A stretch of DNA of 23,069 bases from Cyanobacteriota bacterium. GTDB taxonomy: Bacteria; Cyanobacteriota; Cyanobacteriia; PCC-6307; Cyanobiaceae. Each line of letters begins with the position of its first letter. Position 1 is the stretch's first letter. This document shows, piece by piece, positions 7,494 to 16,224 of this stretch. Below the pieces are notes generated by a model. It was not told where the DNA came from. It saw only the letters and a program-made list of their open reading frames with translations, and did no database searches. The position numbers and the translations under genes are program-made. The stretch is from positions 1 to 23,069 of the forward strand of contig CANHSW010000004.1 in assembly GCA_947463165.1 (NCBI GenBank), in the 5' to 3' direction.

Positions 7494-7906
7494 GTTTGCT
7501 CCTGGAACCGGTTTGCGACGAACCAGTTGGCGATGGCCTGTTGTTGACGAACCTGATTGCCATGGCCTTTTTGAGTTGCTTGCCCGTTGTTATTGCACAT
7601 TTTGCTGAAATTTTGGGGCAATTCATGACAGGCCAATATAGTTTAAACATGGGGTGGTGGCCATGGGCGCATGCTGCTACCTGCTGGGCCGAGGTGAAGG
7701 CGTCTATGCCGCCCAGTCGCAAGCGGCTGCGGCTGTCGTAGTTTCTCAGAACGGAAGAAGTGAGGCCAAAATTTCTAGAAGTGAGGCCAAAATCTGTAAT
7801 CGCTTTTTTCTTGTGCTTATTGGCCAGCTCTGAACCAGCATCTTCGCCTGCGCAAAGGTCGCGGTGCGGAGATCCCTGGCCGGCTGGGCTATAGGGGCAA
7901 GCTGGG
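7494..7906. other. Convergent intergenic region with short direct repeats
   Basis: These 413 bases lie between the 3' ends of the SET gene (plus) and lysC (minus). I see no gene with recognisable motifs. A plus-strand frame from the TTG at 7490 (overlapping the SET stop) to 7741 would encode 83 residues with one hydrophobic stretch, but it is unsupported. The region contains two kinds of direct repeat: an imperfect pair starting GACGAACC at 7517 and 7546, and an exact 17-base pair at 7756-7793. No clear stem-loop plus T-run terminator is present. Confidence 0.5.
7756..7793. repeat. Exact 17-bp tandem direct repeat, 21-bp period
   Basis: AGAAGTGAGGCCAAAAT occurs at 7756-7772 and again at 7777-7793, separated by TTCT. 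The 21-bp period equals two helical turns, which would put both copies on the same DNA face. They lie in the convergent region 3' of the SET gene and lysC, so a promoter operator role is not obvious. A remnant of a repeat family is an alternative. Confidence 0.85.
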
Positions 7907-9733
7907 CTACAGCGGTGCGGCGCTGCCCTCGGCCCGGTGCTGCTCCGCCCCGCCCAGGTCAAAGGCGGCATGCACCGCTTGTAGAGCCGCCAGGCCATCG
8001 GCGGCGGCCACCAGGCAACTGGTGCGGATTTCGCTGGTGGCGATCAGCTCGATATTGATGCCGGCATCGGCCAGGCAGCGGAACATGCGGGCCGCCGTGC
8101 CCGGCGTGCAGGGCATGCCCGCCCCCACGGCGCTCACCCGGGCGATGGCGGCCCCCTCTTCAAAACGGGCGCTGGGCCACTGGCGCAGCAGCGGGGCCAG
8201 GGCCCGCTCCGCCCGCTGCCGCTCATCGCGCTTGAGCACGAAACTCATGTCGCGGCTGCGCTGATCGCCGAGGTCATGGGTGCGCTCAGACTGGACGATC
8301 GCATCGAGGCCGATGCCGGCATCGGCCAGGGCTCGGCACACGGCGGCGGCGGTGCCGGGACGATCGGGCAGCCGCCGCAGCGCCACCTGGGCCTGGTCGC
8401 AATCCAGGGCCACGCCGCGCACGGCCGGCTCGCCCAACTGACAGACCAGCGGATCGTGGCGCAGCTGGTTGTCTTGCAACTCGAACGCTTCGGCGGTGGC
8501 CCTGAGCGCCTTGGCCCCTTGCTCACCGGCCACCAGACAACTCACCTTCACCTCGCTGGTGGCGATCAGGCGCAGGTTGATGCCGGCGCGGGCCAGGGTG
8601 TCGAACAGCCTGGCGGCCACTCCGGGCCGGCCCAAAATCCCGGCTCCGGAGATGCTCAGCTTGGCCATCGCCCCCTGGGCCGAGAGCTGGGCGCCGCCGG
8701 CACCCAGCTCGGCCCCCATGCCGGCCAGCACCTCGCGGCACACCAGCTGGGCCCGATCCAAATCAGCTGCCGCCAGTGTGAAGGCGATGTCATTGCTGCT
8801 GCCCTCCTGGGTGGCCTGCACGATCAGGTCCACATTCAGCCCCGCAGCGCCCAGGGCCTCGAACAGCAGCGCGGCCACCCCCGGCCGATCGGGCACATGG
8901 GAGAGGGCCAGCACCGCCTGATCGCTCTCCAGTTCCGCCCCATCCACCGGCCGCCCCAGCTCCAGCCCACCGCTGCCGATTGGTCGGGGGCTGCCGCTGG
9001 TGAGCCTGGTGCCGGGGGCATCGCTCCAGCTGGAGCGCACCAGCAGCGGTACGCCGTAGTTGCGGGCGATCTCCACCGCCCGCGGGTGCAGCACGGCGGC
9101 GCCCAGGCTGGCCAGCTCCAGCATCTCGTTACAGCTCACCTGGGCCATCAACTGGGCATCGCCCACCTTGCGCGGGTCGGTGGTGAGCACGCCCGGCACA
9201 TCGGTATAGATCTCGCAGGCATCGGCCCCCAAGGCCGCCGCCAGGGCCACCGCCGTGGTGTCCGAGCCGCCGCGGCCCAAGGTGGTGATCTCGGGGGTGC
9301 CGGCGGCGCCGCTGCTGGTGCCCTGGAAGCCGGCCACCACCACCACCTGGCCCTCCGCCAGCAGCCGGGCCAGCCGCTCGGTGCGGATCTCCAGGATCCG
9401 GGCGCGGCCGTGGGCCGATTCGGTGATGATCCCCACCTGGGCGCCGGTCATCGACACCGCCGGCACCCCCTGGGCATGCAGGGCCATCGACAACAGCGCA
9501 ATCGACACCTGCTCCCCGGTGGCCAACAGCATGTCCAGCTCCCGCTGGGGGGGATCGCTGCTGATCGCCCGCGCCAGGGCGGTGAGTTCATCGGTGCTGT
9601 GGCCCATGGCGGAAACCACGATCACCAGCTCGTGGCCCTCCTCACGGCAGGCGGCGATGCGGGCGGCCACGGCCTGTATCCGATCCACGTCAGCTACCGA
9701 CGTGCCGCCAAACTTCTGAACCAGCAGGGCCAT
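7907..9733 (-). CDS. lysC: Aspartate kinase with four ACT domains
   Basis: A 608-residue cytoplasmic enzyme that phosphorylates aspartate, the first step toward lysine, threonine, methionine and isoleucine. The kinase domain (about 1-245) begins [20 protein letters not shown] with catalytic K7, and contains [19 protein letters not shown] (151-169) and [15 protein letters not shown] (176-190). Four ACT regulatory repeats follow at about 272-343, 355-420, 446-515 and 529-593. They form two similar pairs: VPDRPGVAA and LPDRPGTAA lead repeats 1 and 3, while [18 protein letters not shown] and [18 protein letters not shown] mark repeats 2 and 4. This is the known cyanobacterial arrangement and implies feedback control, probably by lysine and/or threonine. 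The ATG at 9733 is chosen over an in-frame start at 9763 because it begins directly with the family N-terminus. holA lies 88 bases upstream on the same strand. Confidence 0.96.
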   Translation of the reverse strand: MALLVQKFGGTSVADVDRIQAVAARIAACREEGHELVIVVSAMGHSTDELTALARAISSDPPQRELDMLLATGEQVSIALLSMALHAQGVPAVSMTGAQVGIITESAHGRARILEIRTERLARLLAEGQVVVVAGFQGTSSGAAGTPEITTLGRGGSDTTAVALAAALGADACEIYTDVPGVLTTDPRKVGDAQLMAQVSCNEMLELASLGAAVLHPRAVEIARNYGVPLLVRSSWSDAPGTRLTSGSPRPIGSGGLELGRPVDGAELESDQAVLALSHVPDRPGVAALLFEALGAAGLNVDLIVQATQEGSSNDIAFTLAAADLDRAQLVCREVLAGMGAELGAGGAQLSAQGAMAKLSISGAGILGRPGVAARLFDTLARAGINLRLIATSEVKVSCLVAGEQGAKALRATAEAFELQDNQLRHDPLVCQLGEPAVRGVALDCDQAQVALRRLPDRPGTAAAVCRALADAGIGLDAIVQSERTHDLGDQRSRDMSFVLKRDERQRAERALAPLLRQWPSARFEEGAAIARVSAVGAGMPCTPGTAARMFRCLADAGINIELIATSEIRTSCLVAAADGLAALQAVHAAFDLGGAEQHRAEGSAAPL

Positions 9734-9821
9734 GGGCGGTGGGGCGGCCCTTTGTAGCCGCAAACACTCAGGGCTCGATTATCAGGGGCAGGGCAGGCGG
9801 CCCGATCACCCAGCGCCGGCA

Positions 9822-10829
9822 TCACCCATAGCCGGCATCCCCCAGCAGAAAACCATCGCGGAAGGCGTCGGCGGCGGCGCCACCGCGTTTCAGGGCCGCC
9901 TCCACCTCCAGCAGCTGACTCAGCAACCTGAGGAAGCTGGCGGGCCGCTGGCCGCGAATCTGCTTGCGCATCACGTAAATCCGCTTTGGGTTGCCGATCC
10001 CAGCCGCCTTGGCGATGGCGTTCACGTCCTGTTGACCGGCCTGGTCCAGCAGGGCCACCCAGAGCCAGCCACGAATCTGACTGCTCAGCGCCGCCACGAT
10101 GCGCAGCGCCGGTTCATTGGCCGCCAGCAGCGCATCCACCAGGGCAATCGCATCCGCCGGCCGGCCCGCCAGCAGCGCATCCCCCACCGCCAGGCTGCTG
10201 GTGCTCACGCCGCCCACCAGCGCCCGCACCGCCTCGGCCGTGATCGGCCGCCCCGCCCCCGCAGAGCCCCTGTCGGCATGCAGGCTCAGCTTCTCCAGTT
10301 CACTGGCCAGCCGGGCGCTGTCGCTGCCGATCGCCTCGGCCAGGGCTTCCGCCGCCGCCGGCGCCAGCTTCAAGCCCATCTCGCTGGCGGTGCGCTGCAC
10401 CAATTCCAACTGGCCGGCGCCATCCCACACCGCCGGCAGCTGGAAGCTGCGCTCGCTGGCCTGGCCGCTCTTAACCAGGGCCTGCAGCGCCTTGGTGGTG
10501 CGCAGCCGGCCATCGGGCTTGGCCGATTGCACCAGCACCAGATGGCAATCGGGGGGGATCAGCGTCAGGCTCGCCTCCAGCTGCTGGCCCAGCTCGGCGG
10601 GGCATTGCTGGCAAAAGGGACTGCGCTGCAACATCACCAGCCTGGCCCCAGCCCCAAAGGGCGGCGTGCGCGCCTCCGACAGGGCCTGGGCCGCCTGGGC
10701 CAGGTCATTGCCATCCAGCCGGCTGAGGTTGATGGCGCTCCAGGCCGGATCCACCAGCTTTTCCACCAGGGCATCGAGGGCTCGCTGGCGGGCGGCCTCG
10801 TCGTCGCCCCAGAGCAGGTGGATCGGCAT
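9822..10829 (-). CDS. holA: DNA polymerase III subunit delta
   Basis: A 335-residue protein beginning MPIHLLWGDDEAARQRALDA, the GDD-type start of HolA, the wrench subunit of the clamp loader that opens the sliding clamp ring. Conserved features include FGAGARLVMLQ (about 58-68), HLVLVQSAKPDGR, the AAA+-like lid segment LAEAIGSDSARLASELEKLSL (one residue over 20 in total, about 161-181) and the C-terminal collar region with QIRGWLWVALL and a typical LxxLLEVEAALKRG helix. Length matches the family. The start at 10829 is preferred over 10898 because the extra 23 residues are proline-rich and not family-like. lysC follows 88 bases downstream, so the two may be co-transcribed, though no functional link is known. 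A divergent gene, cobH, starts 134 bases away. Confidence 0.9.
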   Translation of the reverse strand: MPIHLLWGDDEAARQRALDALVEKLVDPAWSAINLSRLDGNDLAQAAQALSEARTPPFGAGARLVMLQRSPFCQQCPAELGQQLEASLTLIPPDCHLVLVQSAKPDGRLRTTKALQALVKSGQASERSFQLPAVWDGAGQLELVQRTASEMGLKLAPAAAEALAEAIGSDSARLASELEKLSLHADRGSAGAGRPITAEAVRALVGGVSTSSLAVGDALLAGRPADAIALVDALLAANEPALRIVAALSSQIRGWLWVALLDQAGQQDVNAIAKAAGIGNPKRIYVMRKQIRGQRPASFLRLLSQLLEVEAALKRGGAAADAFRDGFLLGDAGYG

Positions 10830-10963
10830 GCCGGTTAAGGGGAAGGGGCGGGGTGGGGCTGGCCAGAGATGGGGCCGGGCACTTTTTCCGCAGGGCACGC
10901 CAATCCCTCAGGCCAGCCAATTCCCGCAGGGATTCATTGTGGCTGGGCTAGCCCCCCTGCCGC

Positions 10964-11773
10964 TTGCCTGCATCTGCCGCCACCCCAGCATCTGGAGCTG
11001 ATCCAGGCTTGGATCATCCGATTTTCAGCGAGAGCATTCGCCTGATTCGAGCCGCATTGACCCAGCAGGGTTTCAGCCCCGCAGCCGATCCGGTGGTGCG
11101 GGATGTGGTGGAACGCTGCATCCACAGCAGTGGCGATCTGGGCCTCGCCCGGGAGTTGGAGGTGCCGGCGGCGGCCTGCGCCGCCGGCCTGGCGGCCCTG
11201 GCCGCCGGCGCCCCGATCCTCACCGATACGGCCATGGCGGCGGCGGCGGTGACCCCGATGGCCAAACGCACCTTCGCCAATCCGGTGCACTGCCTGCTCG
11301 ATTGGGCCCCTGCCAAGGCCCCCGCCGGCGACACCCGCTCCGCCATCGGCCTGCAGAGAGCCTGGGCGGAACTGGCGCCAAAGGGTTTGGCGCCGGCTGG
11401 TGTGGCGCCGGCTGGTTTGGCGCCGGGGAGCTCAGCGCCACTGTCCTCAGCGCCACTGTCATTAGCGCCAGTTGTGTTGATCGGCAGCGCCCCCACGGCT
11501 CTGGAGCGGTTGCTCGACTGCTTGGCCCAGCCCGATCAGGCCCAGGCAGCGCCAGGATCGAGCCGAGGGCCGAGCCCGGGGCCGGCCCTGGTGATTGGTA
11601 TGCCGGTGGGGTTTGTGGGGGTGGCCGAGAGCAAGCGCCGGCTGGCCGCCAGCGGCCTGGCCCACATCGGCCTGCGGGGCTCGAAGGGGGGAGCCGCCCT
11701 GGTGGCCGCCAGCTGCAACGCCCTGCTGCGGGCCGCATGGCTGCAGGCGGCCGGCTTGTATTTGGCTGGCTGA
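10964..11773 (+). CDS. cobH: Precorrin-8X / cobalt-precorrin-8 methylmutase
   Basis: A 269-residue enzyme that moves a methyl group from C11 to C12 of the corrin ring in cobalamin synthesis. It is CbiC-type if the organism uses the cobalt-early route usual for cyanobacteria. Family landmarks are DHPIFSESIRLIRAAL (17-32), VERCIHSSGDL with the catalytic histidine H54, TDTAMAAAAV, IGSAPTALERLL, and VIGMPVGFVGVAESKRRL followed by LRGSKGGAALVAASCNALLRA. Relatives are about 200-220 residues; the excess here comes from a proline-alanine-rich loop at about 137-171 encoded by seven 15-bp tandem repeats, plus a second loop near 189-205. Both flank surface strands rather than the active site, so activity is probably kept. 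It is divergent from holA and convergent with mutS. Confidence 0.93.
   Translation: MPASAATPASGADPGLDHPIFSESIRLIRAALTQQGFSPAADPVVRDVVERCIHSSGDLGLARELEVPAAACAAGLAALAAGAPILTDTAMAAAAVTPMAKRTFANPVHCLLDWAPAKAPAGDTRSAIGLQRAWAELAPKGLAPAGVAPAGLAPGSSAPLSSAPLSLAPVVLIGSAPTALERLLDCLAQPDQAQAAPGSSRGPSPGPALVIGMPVGFVGVAESKRRLAASGLAHIGLRGSKGGAALVAASCNALLRAAWLQAAGLYLAG
11374..11478 (+). repeat. Seven-copy 15-bp in-frame minisatellite inside cobH
   Basis: Seven successive 15-base units start at 11374, 11389, 11404, 11419, 11434, 11449 and 11464. Each begins with GGCGCC or AGCGCC, and the last nine bases vary. They encode the pentapeptides LAPKG, LAPAG, VAPAG, LAPGS, SAPLS, SAPLS and LAPVV. The period is exact with no frameshift. 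The middle units (2-3 and 5-6) are the most alike, as expected for expansion by slippage or unequal crossing-over. Confidence 0.92.
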
Positions 11774-11832
11774 TCAGGGGCTAACTGGTCCGGGGTTACT
11801 GGTTCGGGGAGATCTGGCTTGTCTCTGGTGGG

Positions 11833-11864
11833 CTGGCTAGCTGGCTAGCTGGCTAGGTGGCTCG
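11833..11864. repeat. 8-bp tandem repeat between cobH and mutS
   Basis: CTGGCTAG occurs three times in tandem at 11833-11856, followed by a degenerate fourth unit GTGGCTCG. It lies in the 105-base gap between the convergent ends of cobH and mutS. It is a simple-sequence tract that could slip; no role in termination is evident. Confidence 0.75.
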
Positions 11865-11878
11865 CGGGCCGTCAAAGC

Positions 11879-14857
11879 TCAGGCGGCGAGCGATTCTTCC
11901 CCCTGGGGCGACTGCGGCGACTGCGACTGCGGCGGTTGCGGCGGTGGCTGGCGTTTGAGGCCCACGGCCACGTGGCTATTGGCCTCGATGCGGCCCAGCA
12001 CCTGGCGGGCTCGTTTCACCACCGCCTGGGGTACCCCGGCCAGGCGAGCCGCCTCGATGCCGTAGCTGCGGCTGGCACCGCCGGGCGCCACCCGATGCAG
12101 AAACAGCAGGGCCTCGCCGGTTTCCTCCACCAGCACCTGGGCGTTGGCCACGTTGGCCAGCAGCTCGGCCAGCTCGTTCAATTCGTGGTAGTGGGTGGCG
12201 AAGACGCTGCGGGAGCGCCGCTGCTCGGCCAGGTGTTCGGCCACCGCCCAGGCGATCGAGAGGCCATCGAAGGTGGCGGTGCCGCGGCCGATCTCATCGA
12301 GCAGCACCAGGGAGCGCTCGCTGGCGTGGTGAAGGATGTTGGCGGTTTCGGCCATTTCCACCATGAAGGTGGACTGGCCCGCCGTGAGGTCATCGCCGGC
12401 CCCGACGCGGGTGAACAGGCGATCGGCAATCCCCAACCGGGCCGATCGCGCCGGAATCCAACTGCCGAGCTGACCCATCAACAACAGCAGACCGGTCTGG
12501 CGCAGATAACAGCTCTTGCCGCTGGCATTGGGACCGGTGAGCACGATCAGGTCTGGATGGCCGGATTCCGAGCCCAGGGCGATGTCGTTGGCGGTGAACT
12601 GGTCTTCCACCAGCAGCTGCTCCACCACCGGATGGCGGCCGGCTTCGATCACCAGCTCGCGGCCTTCGCTGATCACCGGGCAGCAGTAGCCGCTGGTGGC
12701 CGCCACCTCCGCCAGACTGGCGATGGCATCGAGGTCGGCCACCAGCCGGGCCGCCGCCCGAATCGCCGCCGCCTGGTGGCCCGCCAGGCTGCGCAGCGCC
12801 ACCACCAATTCATATTCCCGCTGGGCGGCCTGGGCCCGCAGCTGCAGGATGCGGCCCTCGCGACCCTTCAGTTCGGGCGTCACAAAGCGCTCCTCGTTGG
12901 CGAGGGTTTGACGGCGAATCCAGTGCTCCGGCACCGCTGTGGCCTTGGCCCGACTCACCGCCAGCAGATAGCCAAAGTTGCGGTGGTACTGGAGCTTGAG
13001 GTTGGCGATGCCGCTGGCTGCCCGCTCGCTGCGCTCCTGGTCGGCCAGCCAGGCGTCCTGGTCGTCGAGCTGATTGCGCAGGCCATCGAGTTCCGGATCC
13101 ACGCCGTCGTGGATCAAGCCGCCCTCGGTAAGGCTGAGCGGTGGATTTTCCAGCAGGGCATGGCGCAGGGCGGCGGCCAGCCCGTCGAGTTCGGGCCAGG
13201 GCCGGGCCAGCAGCCGCAGGGGAACGCTGGTGGCCCGGGCCAGCAGGTTTGCCAAGGCCGGCAGCCGTTCCAGCCCATCGGCAATCGCCACCAGATCCCG
13301 GGCCGAGGCGCTGCCGGCGCCGGCGCGGCCCGCCAGGCGCTCCAGATCGCCCATCGGCCGCAGCAGGCGGCGCAGGGCCAGCCGCAGCGATCGCTGCTCC
13401 ACCAGTTCACTGACGCCGGCCTGGCGGCTCAGGATGGCGTCGCGCTCCACCAGGGGCGCCTCGATCCAGCGGCGCAGGCAGCGGCCCCCCATCGCCGTCA
13501 AGGTGCGATCCAGGGCCCAGAGCAGCGACCCCTGGGCGCTGCCGGCCAGTTGGGTGCGGGTCAGTTCCAGGTTGCGGCGGGTGGCGGCGTCGAGCACCAG
13601 GCGATCGCCGGCGTACCAGCTGGTGGGCAGATCCAGGGGCACCCGGGCGCCGGTGGTGCCATCCAGGTAGGCCACCAGCCCCCCCGCCGCCCGCAGGGCC
13701 AAGGGCAGTTCCACCAACCCCAGGCCGGCCAGGCTGGCCAGCCCGTAGCGCTGCCTCAAGGTGGCCTCCGCCTCCGGGGCCTGGAAGGGGGTGCGGGCCA
13801 CCGGCGTCACCAGCAGGGCCGCCGGACACCAGCCGGGTTTGGCGTCGGCGCCCTCCGGGCCGGCCGGCAGCAGCACTTCAGCCGCCTCCAGTTGCAGCAG
13901 CTCCTGGTGCAGACCATCGCTGCCGAGGCGCTGGGTAACCCGGAATTCGCCGGTGCTGGCGTCGGCCACGGCCAGGCCCCAGCTGGGGCCATCGCAGACC
14001 ACGGCGCAGAGCCAGTTGTTGCGGCGGGCACTGAGCATGCCCTCCTCCAACACCGTGCCCGGGGTGAGCACCCGGGTGATCTCGCGGCGCAGCAGGGCAC
14101 CCTTCACCGGCGCCTCCTCGATCTGGTCGCAGAGGGCGACGCTGAGGCCGCGGCGCACCAGCTCGCCGCAATAGCGCTCCACAGCGTGGTGGGGCAGGCC
14201 GGCCATCGGCACCCGGCCGATCCCCTTGCCGGCCTCCTTGCCGGTGAGGGTGAGCTCGAGCAGCCGCGAGAGGCTGATGGCGTCTTCAAAGAAGCACTCG
14301 AAGAAGTCGCCCAGCCGGTAGAGCAGCACCCGTTCGGGGTGGGCGCGCTTCAGCTGCACGTAGTGGCGCAGCATCGGCGGCAACAGCTCCGGGGGCACCA
14401 GGCTGTGGTGATGCCAGGCGGGCAGATCGCTCTCGATCGCCTCTTGGCTGCCGCCCCCAAGGCCCCGCCCAGTTAAGGAAATCTGTTCAGCCGCCAGTTC
14501 GATCGCGGCCTCGCCATCTGGGGCCCCGCCATCTGGGGGCCCGTTATCCGGGTCTCTGGCATCCCGGCCTTTGGCATCCGGGCCGCTTGTGGTTGGGCCC
14601 CCGCCAGCCAGCTCATCTATGGGCAGCTCAATGGCAGCCAGCTCATTGAGAGCCAGCTCATTCAGGGGGGGCTGACTGGCGGCTCGGCGCTGGCGGGGGC
14701 GCCTGCTGGCATCGGCGATGGCCGCCGCCGTGGCTGCGTCTGCTCCTGAGGCAGCCCCAGGGGACGTTGGCGAGACCTGGGGGCTGGTGGTGGCAGCTTC
14801 TGGCTCCAGCCCCATGGCTCCCATCAGCGAAAGCTGCTGCTCGGCTGCCGCGGCCAC
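11879..14857 (-). CDS. mutS: DNA mismatch repair ATPase MutS with long low-complexity N-terminus
   Basis: A 992-residue protein that recognises mismatches and small loops and signals excision through MutL. The true MutS domain begins near residue 158 ([20 protein letters not shown]); the mismatch-reading Phe-x-Glu motif is in GDFFECF (183-189). The ATPase has Walker A GPNASGKS (about 773-780) and [14 protein letters not shown], then Walker [19 protein letters not shown]. Bacterial MutS is usually 850-900 residues. The excess is an N-terminal region of about 150 residues rich in Ala, Pro, Gly and acidic residues, with [20 protein letters not shown] (65-84) as an internal near-repeat. The ATG at 14857 is retained because only M12 and M15 are available before residue 162, so any sensible start keeps most of the extension. 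It is divergent from psbZ. Confidence 0.95.
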   Translation of the reverse strand: MAAAAEQQLSLMGAMGLEPEAATTSPQVSPTSPGAASGADAATAAAIADASRRPRQRRAASQPPLNELALNELAAIELPIDELAGGGPTTSGPDAKGRDARDPDNGPPDGGAPDGEAAIELAAEQISLTGRGLGGGSQEAIESDLPAWHHHSLVPPELLPPMLRHYVQLKRAHPERVLLYRLGDFFECFFEDAISLSRLLELTLTGKEAGKGIGRVPMAGLPHHAVERYCGELVRRGLSVALCDQIEEAPVKGALLRREITRVLTPGTVLEEGMLSARRNNWLCAVVCDGPSWGLAVADASTGEFRVTQRLGSDGLHQELLQLEAAEVLLPAGPEGADAKPGWCPAALLVTPVARTPFQAPEAEATLRQRYGLASLAGLGLVELPLALRAAGGLVAYLDGTTGARVPLDLPTSWYAGDRLVLDAATRRNLELTRTQLAGSAQGSLLWALDRTLTAMGGRCLRRWIEAPLVERDAILSRQAGVSELVEQRSLRLALRRLLRPMGDLERLAGRAGAGSASARDLVAIADGLERLPALANLLARATSVPLRLLARPWPELDGLAAALRHALLENPPLSLTEGGLIHDGVDPELDGLRNQLDDQDAWLADQERSERAASGIANLKLQYHRNFGYLLAVSRAKATAVPEHWIRRQTLANEERFVTPELKGREGRILQLRAQAAQREYELVVALRSLAGHQAAAIRAAARLVADLDAIASLAEVAATSGYCCPVISEGRELVIEAGRHPVVEQLLVEDQFTANDIALGSESGHPDLIVLTGPNASGKSCYLRQTGLLLLMGQLGSWIPARSARLGIADRLFTRVGAGDDLTAGQSTFMVEMAETANILHHASERSLVLLDEIGRGTATFDGLSIAWAVAEHLAEQRRSRSVFATHYHELNELAELLANVANAQVLVEETGEALLFLHRVAPGGASRSYGIEAARLAGVPQAVVKRARQVLGRIEANSHVAVGLKRQPPPQPPQSQSPQSPQGEESLAA

Positions 14858-15087
14858 GGCTCACTGGCTGGGTAGCTGTTGATCGTAGGCGGCCCCCTGG
14901 GTGCGAGGGATTGGCCAAGGGATCGTTCGGCCCTGGAAAAGCAGCAGCGCAACGCAGCTGCGGCCCAAGCAGGCCAAATTGCCCCACAACATGTGAAGCA
15001 ACCCCCCAGAGCAGGCCTGGTTGGTGGGAGTTGCGTGGGAGGATCTGGCCACTGGCCTTAGCCCGGCTAGCCACGCGCCGCAGATCC

Positions 15088-15276
15088 ATGCAGATCCTCA
15101 ACACCCTCACCGTTCTGGCCCTGGTGGTGATGTCATTTGCGCTGATTGTGGCGGTGCCGGTGCTCTACGCCAGCAGCGAAGATTCCGGCCGCTCCAACCG
15201 CCTGATCCTGCTGGGCGGCATCGCCTGGGTGGTGCTGGTGCTGGTGAACTGGGGCATGAGCCTGCTGGTGGTCTGA
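15088..15276 (+). CDS. psbZ: Photosystem II reaction center protein Z
   Basis: A 62-residue thylakoid membrane protein starting [20 protein letters not shown]. It has two transmembrane helices, at about 3-27 and 37-60, separated by the hallmark loop [19 protein letters not shown]. Length and the VPVxYAS motif match PsbZ (Ycf9), a peripheral small subunit of the photosystem II core that helps stabilise its interaction with antenna proteins. An in-frame upstream extension exists but has no family similarity, so the ATG at 15088 is chosen. ribH follows about 200 bases downstream on the same strand; the psbZ-ribH neighbourhood is one I associate with picocyanobacteria. This is the clearest single marker that the organism is an oxygenic phototroph. 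Confidence 0.93.
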   Translation: MQILNTLTVLALVVMSFALIVAVPVLYASSEDSGRSNRLILLGGIAWVVLVLVNWGMSLLVV

Positions 15277-15290
15277 AACCTGCTCGCCCC

Positions 15291-15417
15291 AGCTGCAAGC
15301 CTTCGCCCTAGAGCGCAAGCCCTCTCTTCGGCTGAACCCCTGGCCCCCGGCTGCAAGCCGCTCTCGCCTGAGCCGCAAGCCCTCGCTCCAGGCTGTAAGC
15401 CCAGGCTCGCTTCAAGC
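15291..15417. repeat. Degenerate ~20-nt repeat cluster between psbZ and ribH
   Basis: The core CAAGC (once TAAGC), usually preceded by GCTG, GCG or CCG, recurs at 15296, 15316, 15354, 15376, 15396 and 15413. The spacing is close to 20 bases apart from one double-length gap. Flanks such as GCAAGCCCTCGC or GCAAGCCGCTCTCGCC are shared. The cluster fills most of the 207-base psbZ-ribH gap. It is too degenerate for CRISPR and codes for nothing recognisable. Confidence 0.6.
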
Positions 15418-15483
15418 AGGAAGCTCCACCAGGGTCTTAGCCACCGTGGCTGCGTAGCCTGAGCGGGCCCTAGCCGAGCGTTT

Positions 15484-15969
15484 GTGGTCACCTTTGAGGG
15501 ACGGTTCACCGATGTCGCCGAGCTGCGCATCGCCGTGGTGGTGGCCCGCTTCAACGACCTGGTCACCAGTCGCTTACTGAGCGGCTGTCTCGATTGCCTC
15601 GGTCGTCATGGCATCGATACCAGCGCCAGCAGCGACCAGCTCGATGTGGCTTGGGTGCCGGGCAGCTTTGAAATCCCCCTGGTGACCCAGCGGCTGGCCG
15701 CCAGTGGTCGCTATCAGGTGGTGATCACCCTTGGTGCCGTAATTCGCGGCGACACCCCCCACTTCGACGTGGTGGTGTCCGAGGTGAGCAAGGGAGTCGC
15801 CAGCGTCAGCCGCGCCACCGGCGTGCCGGTGATCTTTGGCGTGCTCACCACCGACACGATGCAACAGGCCCTGGAGCGGGCCGGCATCAAGAGCAACCTG
15901 GGCTGGAGTTATGGCCTGCAGGCCCTGGAGATGGGCAGCTTGATGGCTTCCATCCCCGCTCGGGGCTAA
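15484..15969 (+). CDS. ribH: 6,7-dimethyl-8-ribityllumazine synthase
   Basis: A 161-residue enzyme that condenses 5-amino-6-ribitylamino-uracil with 3,4-dihydroxy-2-butanone 4-phosphate to form lumazine, the penultimate step of riboflavin synthesis. Family motifs are clear: [20 protein letters not shown] (18-37), [11 protein letters not shown] (57-67), [20 protein letters not shown] with the catalytic histidine in TPHFD, and [20 protein letters not shown]. Length is typical of the icosahedral-type enzyme. The start is GTG at 15484, giving [10 protein letters not shown]; this matches the MATFEGRF start common in cyanobacterial RibH, and no better ATG is available upstream. psbZ lies upstream on the same strand and a tRNA-Gly gene follows after 183 bases. 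Confidence 0.95.
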   Translation: MVTFEGRFTDVAELRIAVVVARFNDLVTSRLLSGCLDCLGRHGIDTSASSDQLDVAWVPGSFEIPLVTQRLAASGRYQVVITLGAVIRGDTPHFDVVVSEVSKGVASVSRATGVPVIFGVLTTDTMQQALERAGIKSNLGWSYGLQALEMGSLMASIPARG

Positions 15970-16152
15970 TGCCCAGCCCTGGCCCCTCAGCCCTGGCCGC
16001 TCGGGTGTGGCCCTGGGGCGGCGATTTGACCAGCGGCACCTCCGTAGGGCATGCTCAATTGGTCGGCGACGCAAGCCGGCCCTGATCCCGCTCCGGATTC
16101 CACCGCAGAATCCATTGGCGATCCAGTCTTGGATCCAGAGAGCGACGATTAT

Positions 16153-16224
16153 GCGGATGTAGCTCAGTGGTAGAGCATCTCCTTGCCAAGGAGAGGGTCG
16201 AGAGTTCGAATCTCTTCATCCGCT
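16153..16224 (+). tRNA. tRNA-Gly (anticodon GCC)
   Basis: The 72-nt gene folds into a standard cloverleaf. The acceptor stem GCGGATG (16153-16159) pairs with CATCCGC (16217-16223), with discriminator T at 16224. The anticodon stem TCTCC/GGAGA encloses TTGCCAA with anticodon GCC at 16185-16187, reading GGC and GGU. The T-arm is GAGAG-TTCGAAT-CTCTT with one G-U pair. CCA is not encoded. The last nine bases are overlapped in antisense by the end of the acetyltransferase gene. Confidence 0.97.

Noticed and set aside
7490..7741. Possible fourth operon gene (83 residues, TTG start overlapping the SET stop)
   Set aside because: The overlap is suggestive and one hydrophobic stretch is present, but the start is non-ATG, no motif is recognisable, and the DNA contains direct repeats typical of non-coding sequence.
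7417..7998. 193-residue minus-strand frame between the SET gene and lysC
   Set aside because: It overlaps the 3' ends of both neighbours and its translation shows no family features; a transposase remnant was considered but no transposase motif was found.
8276..9757. 493-residue plus-strand open frame opposite lysC
   Set aside because: It is the mirror of a conserved four-ACT aspartokinase; composition is His/Gly/Gln-rich, typical of antisense frames in high-GC DNA.
9732..10838. 368-residue plus-strand open frame opposite holA
   Set aside because: Antisense shadow; holA on the minus strand has the family start, motifs and length.
11936..14476. 846-residue plus-strand open frame opposite mutS
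   Set aside because: Antisense shadow of mutS with low-complexity Gly/Gln/His translation and no recognisable motif.
15291..15417. CRISPR-like array
   Set aside because: Repeats are only 5-10 conserved bases with ~20-base period, lacking long identical repeats and unique spacers.
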